Assembly (NCBI GenBank): GCA_021234155.1
Contig: JAJEKV010000005.1
Span: 16,538,089-16,602,088 of the forward strand
Length of the DNA: 64,000 bases
Direction: 5' to 3'
Source: Isoetes taiwanensis
Lineage: Eukaryota > Streptophyta > Lycopodiopsida > Isoetales > Isoetaceae
In this document: positions 1 through 12,031 of the stretch, in pieces
Layout of the letters: each line of letters begins with the position of its first letter
How positions within the stretch are numbered: the first letter of the stretch is position 1
Position numbers and translations under genes: made by a program
Notes under the pieces: generated by a model
Told to the model about the DNA's origin: nothing
Databases searched by the model: none
The model's input: the letters and a program-made list of their open reading frames with translations, nothing else

Positions 1-29
1 AAAATTTTGTGTTTCCTATTTCCACATAC

Positions 30-920
30 ACCTTTCGACCATTCTTGCACTGCGACTCGCATGAAACCAACAAAGCACCCGAATACCAAAGGACTTCCTT
101 AACAAACTAGGATCGAGGATGAAGGTCACAGGATGAAGGCTAAAGGCCGGAAAGGACAGCAGGAAAGCAACGCCAAATTGGCCAAACCAGGCAGGAAGAA
201 GCCCCTCCCCTGCCTGGAAACAAATCAAAGAGAATAAGGTACTGCTGAGAGAAGAGAATAAGGTGCTGATAGATAGATAGGCTTCTCATTCATCTCAGCA
301 GATTTTCTACAATGGTGGACAGTGGATAGCCGCACACATGCGAACTACCCACGAAAAATAAAGGGAAAATCCAATTATATCATTTGGACCCCAAAACAAA
401 TACAATGCTAATAGATGAGTGGCTGATGTACCCAGCTTATCACCGGGATTAAAAACCCGCCCTTCGGGTTTTCGAGGAAAAACCCTAGTGATAAGCCTTG
501 ACAAGGGGCTTAGACAAACGTAAAAGGCATAGAATAAGCCCCTAAAACTCCGGCGCATGGAGAAGTCAAAGCGGATGGCGCCGCCAACCCAACCGCACAT
601 CACCAACAACAAGCGAGAAACATACCAAAGAATAGCATCACCAAGTGGGTGGAAAAAGCATCACCCACCGGTGGAAAAACATGATAAAAGCGTAACTTGT
701 ACAAAATATAATAAACAAAGAAGGGGGATGGGTTCAAAGAGAATAAAGGTATGCTTCGAGAAGAGGAAGCGGATGAAACGTCGATGAAGAACTGTGCAAT
801 AAGTAGCAAACGCCCAACCTGATGAACGGCCCAAAACGCATGCGATGCATGCATGCGACGCATGCAATGCATGCATGCTCGTCTTGAGCAAGAATGCCGA
901 TTCGCTACGCGAATCGCGAA
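30..920. mobile_element. Non-autonomous inverted-end element with right-hand hairpin (copy A)
   Basis: Non-coding element, seen by comparison with the pair at 18.45-19.36 kb. The left end has CATTCTTGC (40-48) followed by GACTCGCATG (54-63). The right end has CATGCTCGTC (874-883) and GCAAGAATG (888-896), the inverse of the left end. Just outside the right inverted repeat is a small stem-loop, GATTCGC-TAC-GCGAATC (about 899-915). The interior shares long stretches with the 18.5-kb copy: GCATGAAACCAAC at the left, a stem-loop core at 435-496, the run after it, and a GAGAAGAGGAAGCG box near 760. It has no convincing ORF. The architecture recalls Helitron2/Helentron ends (asymmetric inverted repeats plus 3' hairpin), but a simple TIR transposon is also possible. 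Outer limits are approximate. Confidence 0.55.
435..496. repeat. Conserved stem-loop core of element A
   Basis: GCTTATCAC (435-443) pairs perfectly with GTGATAAGC (488-496). The loop holds a second pairing around CCCGCCCTTCGGG. The same structure with a few base changes lies at 18502-18566, so both arms are kept in two diverged copies. It could be a structured RNA, a replication signal or just an inherited block. Confidence 0.6.
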
Positions 921-1471
921 TCAAAAATTACAACCATTGCAAAACAATTCAAAAATTTAGACCATTGCTTCTTTATAAGGGTCAAGGTGGAGGTTATTAT
1001 TGGAGGCAAAGCTATTTGAAATAGCAAGTGCCCAACATATTTGACCTTCGTATTTTCACCAACATTGCAAAATATAGAAAAGAAATGGTGGCATACCTCT
1101 CATACACAAAATGAGGCATACGTCTCGTACACAAAATGCGGCGCCCTTAAAAAAAAACCCCAAGATACATGGTTGTTCTTATACTTCTTGGTAAGAGTAT
1201 ACTAGGGGCGATTATAGATTATGGCTAAGATTGCTTTGCCTAGGGGGTGCAATCATCCCAAAATGCATGTGATTGTGTGCAAAGTTATTGTTAAATATAG
1301 AATTGTTCATATAAATTGTTCATAAAATTGCTAAATGTATTTTATTCTCCATGGTCAGGGGCATTCTCATAGTGCCAAACTTCTGTATGATCTTTCTAGA
1401 ACTTAATTTCTAGATGCATGGGGTATGACGGGATGCACGGGGTATGAAAGCGACAATATCCCTGAATCAAG
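921..1471. other. No gene recognised
   Basis: AT-rich spacer. A short near-duplication is visible: CATACCTCTCATACACAAAATG (in two parts, 1093-1114) is followed by a similar stretch ending ACACAAAATG near 1138. No ORF of interest and no recognised repeat. Confidence 0.4.
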
Positions 1472-1587
1472 CACTACAATTGTTCATAAACACATACACT
1501 TCAACTAAAAGCATAGACTCTTATAAGAAAAAAGCATCTGTGCAAGTATTATTATCTTCTCCACCTATCTTCAATCTCCGTCAAATA

Positions 1588-4500
1588 TCAACTATCATTT
1601 CCATCAGTGTCATAACCTGATTCCAAGTTATCTTCTGCCGATCCATCAGTGTTATCTACAGGCTCATCCTCGGGAAAAGTTGCATGTTCAAAAGTATCAG
1701 AGGGTTCCTCATCTACTCTCATGCTTTCTTCCACTGTGGCTCCTTGAAAAATACGACGAGACCTCGATGAAGATTGTATGACAAACTACCAATCACTATC
1801 ACTTCGATCAGGCATGAAGAAAACCTGCAAAATAATTGTCATTTAGATTGCTATTTAGAAGCGAATCCATAGCACTTGAACCAACCTGTTCACAATTCTC
1901 AGGAAAAACAAGTGTTTCAGAGCCACGATATAATTTTGTGGAGTTAATAGCAAAGAAACCACTGATGTCATTTCTTACAGTTGGTCTTGGGCCTCTAAGT
2001 TCCAGATCAAACCAATCGGCATCAAACACAATGGTCTTAAAGTCACCACCGACATCAACTTCCATGATGGTTTTCAATGTGCCAACCCAGTCAACCTGTG
2101 CTTGAGCTCGATTACGATCTGCTACACTTGATTGGAACTCCATCTCAAACGATGTCATAATTCCACAATCAAACGTCTTTCTATTCTTGTCAACATTGTG
2201 TACTCGATAGTGGGTACCATTCCACCACATAGAGGAATAAGATTGGAACTGCACATAACAAGAAAATAAGTAACTAGCTCCCATTGGTAAATGATATTTA
2301 GAGATGTAACTATATTTATACATACCTGCTTCATAACCCCATTGTGCATATGACCTTTCAACTGAGGTAACCAATTCACCTTCATTAATCGCGTCATGCA
2401 TTGCATTGCATTGCGTACCCAATCTTGTGTCATCCTATCTGGAAAGCATTCATATCCAACTGGAAATGGACCTCGTCGATTTAATTGTCTCCACGATTTT
2501 CTTTTTTGCTCTCTTTCTTTCTTTTCATCCTCGTATCGGGCAAGCCATTTCTCCATCTCCTTGGCATTGTAAAGCAAAAAATTATTTATTTTAGCTTGAG
2601 CTTCTGGAGTAAATACCTTCTGAATGCCATTACCCTCCGTCACGATACCCATCCTCTTCTTCATCGCTCCATAGTCGAGGAGCTCCTGGATGCAAGTCAA
2701 TGATGAACTCTGTCATATAAAATAAAGATTCTCGTGCTAACCATCCTTCAGCCATGCTGCCCTCTGGACGTGCCCTCTGACGCACCATATCTTTTAAGAC
2801 CTTCATAGACCTTTCCACAAAGAACATCCACCTGGCATGGACGGTCCCTGCAAGTTCAATCTCTTCCACAAGATGCACTAAAAGATGAGGCTGGATGTCC
2901 AGAAAGCTTGTAGGAAATTCTTTCTCTAACAAACAACATGCCTCAACCATCTTCACCTTCATCTCGTCTATCTCATGCCTTGGGATCTGCTTTTGTGAAA
3001 TCCATCTACAAGATTTTTAGCAATAAATTTTAGAAATGGTTCATAGAATCACATAAAACAAATATATGCAATTGCATTTACCTTATAACCTTCGATAGTG
3101 TACATATCACTTCTAAACGGCCTGTACTTAAAGCACCCCTCAAAGACAATGGCATAAAGAACTACATATTGAACACAGTAAAAGGAAATATCAAACATAA
3201 TGCTTGTCATACATCATAATTAAAGAAATGCTGACATGAAGAAGCTTGTGCCAATCGTGAGACTTGAGACCTGTAAGCTCCCCAGTGGATGAAAATGCTC
3301 CGTGTAAGGAGTGCATGAAACCAGTTGGGGTGCGAAGGATTTTGATATCTTCAAGGACTCCCCTTTGATCAACCTTACTAAGAACCCAAGCCGCATTTGG
3401 AGCATAGCCTTCATTATCGAGCCATGCTTTCTTCTTTGTATTTGTCAACTTGAGATCCATCCTTGCACTTGCCCTGTCTTTCTCACCAAATAAATGCCTC
3501 CATAAAGAGTTTCCCACATTCTTGAAAATGTGCATTGGATCAAGAAGGTGCTGAATCAAAAGGCCAGTCCAATACGGGAGTTCATAAAAAACTGATTTCC
3601 TTCTCATCCCATGAATTTCCTTTCCATTTGCTTTATCCCAACGTTTGCCCCATCTCTGAATAGTTAATCTTTTAGGGGGAGGTGTACTGTCCTGCTTGCC
3701 ATTAAAATGTACACGATCTTGTCGAAGCGGATGTGTAAGTGGCATATATTTTCCAAAACCCTCATACACCACCTTATTTAGATGTGGAGAGCGACGAGAA
3801 GCTAGATTTTTCCCACATATCATGCATGCATTATGGCCCGATACAGTAAAATCTGAACACTCTGCTAGTCCAGGATAGTCATGCATAGTCCATAGTAGGA
3901 TACCTCGAAGTGTAAAAGACTCCTCTTTATGTAACCAAGGCTAGTTGCCTGAATAATCTTCTTCACATCATCTCGATGACTGGGTAAACTATTCCCTTCT
4001 GGAAGGATCTTCTCGTGCAATAACCTACATAACCAATATGATAAATGACCAATTAATAATTGTTGCTAATACCATGAAGACGAGTCCAACATATAACGAT
4101 TATTGATAAGATAGTAAAGAAAAGCCCATACTAATCAACAAACAAATTAGTTAAGTTGCATACCTTAAAAGGTCAGACACACTTGTGTTGCTCCATCCAT
4201 ACTTCGTTTGTAAATTGAGAATTAACAAGCAAGCAAACAATCTTGATGTTTGAGAGCCTGGAAATAGATTTGTCTCTGCCTCCACCATCATGGGATCATT
4301 ACCATAATAGTCATGTGTCTGTCCTCCATCACCAACATCTTCCTCGTATTCTAAATCATCCAAATCAACATCGGGATTAGCTTCTAACATATCCATCATT
4401 GGGTCCTCGCCACGAAACTCTGAAGAAGAGGGAGCACCCTCTAGTGTTTCTTGTTCTTCTCTCATTGCACTTTCTAAAGCTTTCCTGTGCTTGGGGTTGA

Positions 4501-4911
4501 GAACCCGTGGATCAGGTTGAATGACCTACAAGAGAAGGTAACATAAATTCTACGCTGTAACTAAAATCATACATAAACTAGAGTTTGGATAAGCACCTCA
4601 TGTCCAGCACGAGCATCCGATGTAGTTGGAGCTTCATGTCTTCCCCATTTAATGAGATGATCCGTGACGATTGATCTGAAGCGCCTCTTTTGACCCACAC
4701 ATCGTTTGCAATCACACATGATCTTATCGGTCTAGTATTCATAGAAAAAGTGATAGTTACTTTGGCATGAATGTACTAACTAAAAGAAATGAATTCTTAC
4801 CGGTAAAAGGGGAATCTCATTTTGTGGCTCTCTTCTGCTAACATCCTCTATAATCCTCAAAGTACGTTGTACACGACGATCAGCACCAATCGGGGCAACA
4901 CTATCATCCAT
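1588..4911 (-). pseudogene. Tnp2-family CACTA transposase, decayed and internally deleted
   Basis: Spliced transposase remnant. The probable start is at 4911, opening MDDSVAPIGADRRVQRTL, with a donor at about 4802. The next exon reads DKIMCDCKRCVGQKRRF, which resembles the transposase-associated zinc motif. The 4465-4151 segment is acidic and ends in an exon leading to LLHEKILPEGNSLPSH (about 4022). The 3886-3191 segment is the Tnp2 core: MHDYPGLAECSDFTVSGHNA, then ELPYWTGLLIQHLLDPMHIF. DUF4218-like sequence is at 2962-2630 (DIQPHLLVHLVEEIELAG). DUF4216-like sequence is at 2422-1808. Near 3940 the reading jumps from the early Tnp2 region to KEESFTLRGILLWT in another frame, so about 200 residues expected in the family, including its DGFNPF-type segment, are missing. 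The last exon has an in-frame TAG soon after PDRSDSDW (near 1780). The element cannot make full transposase. Confidence 0.8.
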
Positions 4912-4989
4912 TAATAGAAGGCTCTTCTAGGCGCAAGCCAAGCATACAAAAGAAAATAGGTCTCGGGTTTTTATTAGGGTTTTACTAAA

Positions 4990-5365
4990 AATAACGTATC
5001 AGACATGACGTCGCACATAAAATGTACATGAAGTCGCACCTTCGACGTGACGTCGCATGTGTTACATTAGACGTTGACCATACAACGTGTCACGTCGCAC
5101 ATGCAACGTGGCGTCGCATGCACTACGTCGGACATTTCATATGCGACGTAGCGTTGTATAAACGACGTTACACGTTGCCCTTACGACATGGCGTATTGCA
5201 GTTCCGACGTAGTGCGTTGTTGTTGCAACATAGGCCATTGCGACGTCTGCTTGAACGTCGTGAAAAAATCTTAGCGACCTTTTAAGAACGCGCGATTATT
5301 TTGCGACGTCGACGTTTGCCATACGTCGCAAACCGACGTCGCTAATAGACCGTTCTCTAGTAGTG
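4990..5365. repeat. CACTA subterminal repeat array
   Basis: The stretch is packed with direct and inverted copies of ACGTCGC/GCGACGT (for example near 5009, 5053, 5094, 5114, 5139, 5240, 5305, 5324 and 5334), ending at the CACTA terminus. Such arrays are the binding sites of the second (TnpA-like) protein in En/Spm elements. CpG density is far above that of the flanking DNA. Confidence 0.8.
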
Positions 5366-8300
5366 AGGGGGACGCGATATTTTATACATCTTTTTAAACC
5401 AAATAAATGCTCTCAGCTTATAACAATGAAGTAATTCATTGGTATCTAGAACCTTTGAGTAGCTAAGCTCTCATTATCGGTCATTCCAACACCGTTCCAA
5501 CCATCCTCGGGATGTTTTTGAATGTAACATTACCGTATATGCTAGACTTACTCTAGCTATTTTCACTGATTTAAACTCTTCTCATCTTCCTTAGTACGAC
5601 GTATCTAAGATAGTCAACTCCAACCATTGGGATAACTTGAATGCTTATCTCTGGTAAAGCATACCTAACCCAATATCTTCGTATATAAGCATATCATTAC
5701 GCTCATTCTTTAAACCTTGTCAAGTAATCTTTCACTCGCCTTGTACGAATATTCTACTATCTTTTAATATGATATACATCTGAATATCACAATCGACATC
5801 CTCGATATGCTCACCACTATAGTATTTGATACTACTAAATCCTTCCTACGTCCAAGACCGCTACGTTGTTATCATATGATATACTAACATGTGTGCACCA
5901 ACCCTAAGTCTAGACTCATATGTAACTCGTTGACATAGCCATCTAGCTATGTTCATACTTGCGGCCAACTTATTTCCTCAACTCGGTTATCTGGTACCAT
6001 AGACATATTGTGGTTTTGACACCACACTTTCTCAGCTCTCTAGCCTTAGTTTACCTTCGTCCTCAAGCTCAAGTTACAAATTCCACAGGAGCAGATGCCA
6101 CTCTAAGTCCTAGTGGACATATGGGAACTCTTATCTTCATTATTTCCGTATTCATATGGAATATGAACTAAAAGTCCTATTATACACCCTTTCTTTTTCT
6201 TGCTATGTTTTCCCATTAAATGGTCCTAGTACGCATATACCAACGCGGAGCTACTCCTCGGGATACACACACGATACCAAGACCAAAGCACATTCTCCCT
6301 GGTGAGATGTTCATTCGGCACCTACCTTGTCCCTATTCTTGACTTTGGTCTCTTCAAAGTGTCCCTCCAAACTCTCTATATTTGAAACGTTGTTACAACA
6401 CCTTTCAAGCACCTCTTGTCACCCACTTGTCGTGTGGATACATTACTTGCCTCTCTAATGTATCATTAGCTGGAGGTCAACTTGCCTTCATAGTCTATCG
6501 TAATCAAAGATCCAACATACCTTGCAGATTTTCGATGGTTGCGCCTGTTCCTACCAATTGTCGTCTTCTCTGGCTACGTGGTCTTCTTAGTCGTCTATAA
6601 TCTTGCGTCTTTATTTCACGCCTCAGGAACATCAATCACTTTACCAAACACAATATATGTGTAATTTTATAATCCATAGTTTATGGATCAACATCCTCAT
6701 ACGACATTATTCTCTACCGTTCCACGAATCATACCTCAACTCAAGTAGGTCGACATTCTATACCTTCACCACCATTGTCGAAACCTACACTTCTAAAGTG
6801 ACCTCCCTTTCATGAGCTGGGTATTTATAATCCAGTTTTCCACCTTACTATAGTACCTCTTTAACGTGGTCTATGGTAGATAATCATAAACCACTTCTCC
6901 ATCAGATATATGGTGCTATATCCAATCTCCTTCTACGTTGAATAGCAACATATATGCCGCATGGTAAATTCATCCTCGTAATTATTAGGTCCAGTGTTTC
7001 AATCGCATAATAACCATCGGCATATCAATTTTCTCCAGTATCCATCCAAAATAAGGATACCTTACCACTCCTTATTCCCATCATTCAGCACTTCTACTTC
7101 AAGTAAGAGCCCGGGACCTGCTTAACCACCATTATATAATAGCCTCAAGAAGCACCAGGCATGCTTTCTATGCTTCCGTCATACCTGTGCCATGTCAATG
7201 TACGAATGTCTAGATATCTAATAAACGTATAGATATAACTAAGGAATTAATATGTGTGCTCATGTGAGGTAAAGCTCGTTTTAGTATTAGTTCGCCTCGA
7301 AATTCCGTTGGCCAATTAACCTAAAGAATCATCTATTATTCTATTTTGCAGCATTATCAGATACAAGCCTTAGATCCATGATTTTAGATTTAGCGCCACA
7401 AAGGTTTTACCCATGGTTACTTAAAGCCAACAATATAGCAATTGGAGTTTTACACCTTAGAACTTTATTTGAAATGAAACCAACATTTAAATCAACAATA
7501 TAGTCTCACTTTCTAAGGGTCTTTAACCCTCGCATATCAGGGTCTGGCTATCAGTTACAGCTAAGTGTAAACTATGGATCGAGAGTGTGAGTGTGGAAAC
7601 ATTAAAGATACTCAAAAGGGGAAAGCTATTTAAACACATAGTCAAATATAATAGAAGGATATAATTATGTATGTCTTACACAAACTCCTAAGGGAATAAC
7701 GAGACTTAGATAATGTTATAACAAGGTTATGAATAATAAATGAAGAAGAAATACAGTACAATATATAATTCTATTAAAGGGTAACTATAAATGTCAGAGG
7801 CATCTAAACACTCACGATAGCAATATATGAGTTGTTAAAATTGTAACCAAATAGGAAAACAAAATTTAGATGCAAAATTACATTAAGCCTGGCTGTAATA
7901 AAATCACTTGCAAAGTGAAGGGAGAATATAATAGATATATACACAGAAGTTAATATGATTAGAATGACTTTCTACTAAACAGTGCGAGGTTAATAACTCT
8001 GTATTATAATATAACAACAAATAGAAGTTCTTTATATCTATACCTGTCTTTAATATATAATCAGTTACATGTATGTATAGAAAGAATGATTTCTAAAATA
8101 GATAGATCAGAACTTCGTCACCACGAATGAAACAATGAGACTTCCACAAACCTTGACCTTCACTTTTGACAGTCCTAAGCGATGATCATGTCTGATCTAT
8201 ACCTCTACCTCTTATATTCCAGAGTTATAAATTGCACATTACAAGTCATTTCAAACTTAATCACTTTGAACATGACAACCTCTGTGTGACTTATAATCTC

Positions 8301-8396
8301 ACGCTATCTCTTTAAGGAGGGGAGACTTCCTTCCAATGTATGATGTGTTGCCCTGCAACAAGAGTAGTCTTGATGTTTGAGGACAAAGATCATTTT
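5366..8396. other. No gene recognised; probably decayed LTR-element interior
   Basis: Three kilobases, pyrimidine-rich in the first half and AT-rich later. The longest open frames (about 5959-6171, 6382-6600 and 6603-6815) show no family I know. Because a polypurine tract and an LTR follow directly, the last part at least should be the 3' interior of an LTR retrotransposon. The motif TTGAGGACAAAGATCATTTTAAAAGG just upstream of 8400 resembles the usual end of a gypsy polyprotein region. No matching 5' LTR is visible in the window. Confidence 0.35.
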
Positions 8397-8411
8397 AAAA
8401 GGTGGGGAGAA
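8397..8411 (+). other. Polypurine tract before LTR
   Basis: A purine-only run (AAAAGGTGGGGAGAA) ends one base before the TG of the LTR. This is the position and composition of the plus-strand primer site of LTR retrotransposons and sets the element's orientation as plus. Confidence 0.75.
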
Positions 8412-9970
8412 TGTGACGTTCCACATATTTGTACACCTATTTAAGTATAAATACATGACACGTCACTATGAATAATTAATGGCACATTAATTATTCATAA
8501 GCTAAGGTTAGCTATGTTAATAATTAAATTATAAAGGTGGAAACCTAACCCAAAACCCTAATTCGAATTTAGGGCTTATCCTAATATTAAAAAGGGCTAA
8601 AATACCAAATTAGTTAATTAATGACATGCCACCTGGCCCAAATCGATTGGGCAAGGCAGGGTTTCCATTTTGGACATTAGGGCTTTTGTGCCCCAATTCG
8701 AATTAGGAGCAATTGGAGATGGAGGAGGAGAAGCAGCCGCCCGGTACAACCTTCTTGATTAGTCGAGACAGAGCCCAAGACCGATTTGATGGTTAGTCAG
8801 TAGGTTGCCTTGTTAATTTATAGCATAGCGCCTCTGTGGGGTGTGTTCTCTCTCTGTTTTCTCTGTAGTTTACCTGTTAGACTAACCCTTGATTGATATG
8901 GTGAGTATTCTCATCTCTAGTCTCTGTATGTGCTTTGGTTGATGGTTTAATAGTTCTTTGCTTAGTTAGCACTCCGGAGATGGGGGATTACGGGCGGTAG
9001 AGACCTCTGAGCCCATGTATTGTAGTATACTCCTAGATAGAGCTCTGTATTATTCCCATTAGTTGCGGCCTGTGCACAAGAGACCACTGGGCCGTGGATG
9101 CTATGGAATTGCTCAGCACCAGAGAAGGGACGCAGTGGTGAAGTGGGGGTGGGGTCTTGCCTAACATAAAAGGCTCTGAGACTCCCTCACATGGGCTAGG
9201 CCTGATAGTCGGTCACGTAGAGGGCCGGGTATGGGTCTGACACTCCCTGGGTGCAGAGGTGTGACCCGTATGGGGCATCTTGTACTTTGATGATAAAGTT
9301 AGGGGAGTAGATCGGGTATGGATGCGAGGGTCGCTGATGCGGCACGTATTCTCTAGCTCACCCATGGAACCGCTGCGATCCTGGAAGGGGACACTTCCTC
9401 GACCTGCCTCATCGGACTGGGGAGATGTAACCTGGAGTAGGCTCGAAGGGTGGTACCTTGAGTCTCCGGAAGGCTGTAGTGACGCCATAGCATGATTCGA
9501 CTCATCTGCAAAGTGTGCACAGGAGGGGCGGATGGAGTGGACAACCTTAGCCACTGTTCTATGCCAGCCAACGCTAGGTTATACCTCTATCTGTTGATCT
9601 CTTGAGACCGAGCCGTCAGTCCATCCTCACAGGAGTCTGAACCGGGGTAGAACCTGGGGTTTGGGGTGTTTTCCTTAGGATTAGATGCATATTCTTTGCC
9701 GTTAGTACTTGGATGGATGTGCCATCCTTCGTGGTGGTTATTTATATATGATTTATGCTGTGTGCTAACATGTATTCATGCTTCTGCAACTTAGGAGTCC
9801 CATTGAAGGCGTGGGCCGAATGACACCTCCGTGTCCTTCACCCGGGCATCTCTCTACGGATGGTCCGAGTTAGATGGAGGGCCCTGCTCATGGTGAGCTG
9901 ATTGCCATGGGAGGGGGAAGTCCATGTATGTATACGTCCGGAGCGCCGTATATATTCAGGGAGCGTCACA
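8412..9970 (+). mobile_element. LTR of a Ty3-gypsy-like retrotransposon (1559 bp)
   Basis: It begins TGTGACG and ends CGTCACA, a perfect 7-bp inverted terminal repeat with TG...CA, and is preceded by a polypurine tract. It contains CT-rich stretches and open frames (about 9280-9495 on plus, 9554-9213 on minus) that look accidental. The length is normal for a plant gypsy LTR. Assignment to gypsy rather than copia is inferred from the length and the preceding sequence, not from a protein domain. The base after the LTR is the first base of a satellite array. Confidence 0.75.
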
Positions 9971-12031
9971 TGTTTGAGCCACCTTGGCATGTTGGAGCCT
10001 AGGTGGCATGTTGGAGCCCACGTGGCATGTTAGAGCCACCTTGGCATGTTGGAGCCCATGTGGCATGTTTGAGCAACATTGGCATGTTTGAGCGTAGGTG
10101 GCATGTTGGAGCCTAGGTGGCATGTTGGAGCCCCCATGGCATGATTGAGCCACCTTGGCATGTTTTAGCCTAGGCGGCATGTTGGGGCCTAGGTGGCATG
10201 TTTGAGCCACCTTGGCATATTGGAGCCTAGGTGGCATGTTGGAGCCCCCATGGCATGTTTGAGCCACCTTGCCATATTCAAGCCACCTTGCCATATTCAA
10301 GCCACCTTGGCATGTTGGAGCCTAGATGGCATGTTGGAGCCACGTGGCATATTATTTGAGCCACCTTGGCATGTTGAATCCTAGGTGACAAGTTGCAGTC
10401 TAAGTGGGATGTTTGAGCCACCTTTGCATGTTGGAGCCTAGGTGGCATGTTGGAGCTGCGTGGGATATTTGAGCCACCTTGGCATGTTGGAGTCTTGGTG
10501 GCATGTGGTGAGCCACCTTGGCATGTTTGAGCTTATGTGGCATGTTCGAGCCTGCTTGGCATGTTTGAGCCATTTTGGCATGTGTGGCATGTTGGAGCCT
10601 AGGTGGCATGTTTGAGCCACCTTGCATGTTGGAGCCTAGGTGGCATGTTGGAGCCATGTGGCATGTTTGAGCAATCTTGCCATGTTTGAGACACCTTGCC
10701 ATGTTGGAGCCTATGTGGCATTTGGAGCCGCGTGGCATGTTTGAGCCACCTTGGCATGTTTGCACCACCTTGGCATGTTTGAGCCTAGGTGGCATGTTGG
10801 AGCCATGTGGCATGTTTGAGCAATCTTGCCATGTTTGAGACACCTTGCCATGTTTGAGCCTATGTGGCATTTGGAGCCGGCGTGGCATGTTTGAGCCACC
10901 TTGGCATGTTTGCACCACCTTGGCATGTTTGAGCCTAGGTGGCATGTTGGAGCCACCTTGGCATGTTCGAGCCTAGGTGGCATGTTGGAGGACGCGTGCC
11001 ATGTTTGAGCCACCTTGGCATGTTGGTGCCCGCATGGCATGTTAGCGCCCGCGTGGCATGTTGGAGCCACGTGGCATGTTTGAGCCATCTTGCGATGTTT
11101 GAGCGACCATGGCATGTTGGAGCCTAGGTGGCATGTTGGAGCCCACGCATGTTTGAGCCACCTTGTCACATTTAAGGGTCTGAACGGGACTTGAACCCAC
11201 TTAAATGTGACACACCTTGGCATGTTGGAGCCTAGGTGGCATGTTGGAGCCCATGTGGCATGTGAGCCACCTTGGCATGTTTGAGAGTAGGTGGCATGTC
11301 GGGCATGTTTGAGACACCTTGGCATGTTGGAGCCTAGGTGGCATGTTTGAGCCACGTTGGCATGTTGGAGCCCGCATAGCATGTTTGAGCCACCTTAGCA
11401 TGTTTGAGCAACCTTGCCATGTTGGAGCCTAGGTGGCATGCTGGAGCCCATGTGGCATGTTTGACCCACCTTGGCATATTCGAGCCACCTTGGCATGCTT
11501 GAGCCTAGGTGGCAAGTTGGAGCCTAGGTGGCATGGTTGAGACACCTTGGCATGTTGGAGCCTAGGTGGCATGTTGGAGCCACTGTGGCATGTTTAAGCC
11601 ACCTTGGCATATTTAAGCCACCTTGGCATGTTGAATTCTAGGTGGCATGCTGGAGTCTAGGTGGCATGTTTGAGCCATCTTGGCATGTTTGAGCCACCTT
11701 GGCATGTTGGAGCCTTGGTGGCATGTTGTGGGCCACCTTGGCATGTTTGAGCCTATGTGACATGTTCGAGCTCGCGTGGCATATTTGAACCACCTTGGCA
11801 TGTTTGAGCCTAGGTGGCATGTTTGAGCCACCTTGCATGTTAGAGCCTAGGTGGCATGTTGGAGCTACGTTGTATTTTTGAGCCACCTTGCCATGTTTGA
11901 GCCACCTTGGCATGTTGGAGCCCACGTGGCATGTTTGAGCCACCTTGGCATGTTGGAGCCCATGTGGCATGTTTGAGCCTAGGTGGCATGTTGGAGCCAC
12001 CTTGGTGGCATGTTTGAACCTAGGTGGCATG
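9971..12031. repeat. 19-bp tandem satellite, about 100 copies, two alternating monomer types
   Basis: The array is built of two 19-bp monomers, TTGGAGCCTAGGTGGCATG and TTTGAGCCACCTTGGCATG, alternating irregularly, with point changes and small gaps. The variable centres of the two types are near-inverse (GCCTAGGTGGC against GCCACCTTGGC), so either strand can fold into many short hairpins. Because 19 is not a multiple of three, all frames are read in turn, producing long open frames on both strands with repetitive peptides. I regard these as non-coding. The array begins exactly after the LTR and ends in the poly(T) of a LINE. Confidence 0.9.
11164..11212. repeat. Palindrome with tRNA T-arm-like loop inside the satellite
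   Basis: TGTCACATTTAAG (11164-11176) and its exact complement CTTAAATGTGACA (11200-11212) flank a 23-base loop. On the minus strand the loop reads GGGTTCAAGTCCC followed by GTTCAGACC, like the T arm and acceptor strand of a tRNA. No D or anticodon arm is present. It breaks the 19-bp register, so it was inserted or captured. Confidence 0.5.

Larger units (their letters stand above)
1472..5365 (-). mobile_element. CACTA (En/Spm-type) transposon, defective
   Basis: DNA transposon oriented on the minus strand. Its 5' terminus reads CACTACTAGAGAACGG on the minus strand (5365 to 5350), the diagnostic CACTA end. Inside it lies a dense subterminal array of ACGTCGC/GCGACGT motifs. The body encodes remains of a Tnp2-type transposase followed by DUF4218- and DUF4216-like segments, the normal order in plant CACTA elements. 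The 3' terminus is uncertain. A CACTAC at 1472 lies about 120 bases beyond the transposase stop and is flanked by AAG, against AGG outside the other end, but it lacks the extended TIR and subterminal motifs. The element may therefore be truncated there. Confidence 0.75.

Noticed and set aside
1472-1485. CACTAC at 1472 as a certain 3' end of the CACTA element
   Set aside because: Only six bases match the other end, flanks AAG and AGG differ, no subterminal motifs; kept only as a tentative limit.
9956-12030. Many long open frames on both strands (up to 223 aa) across the 19-bp satellite
   Set aside because: Translation of a tandem repeat whose unit is not a multiple of three; no start context, domain or constraint.
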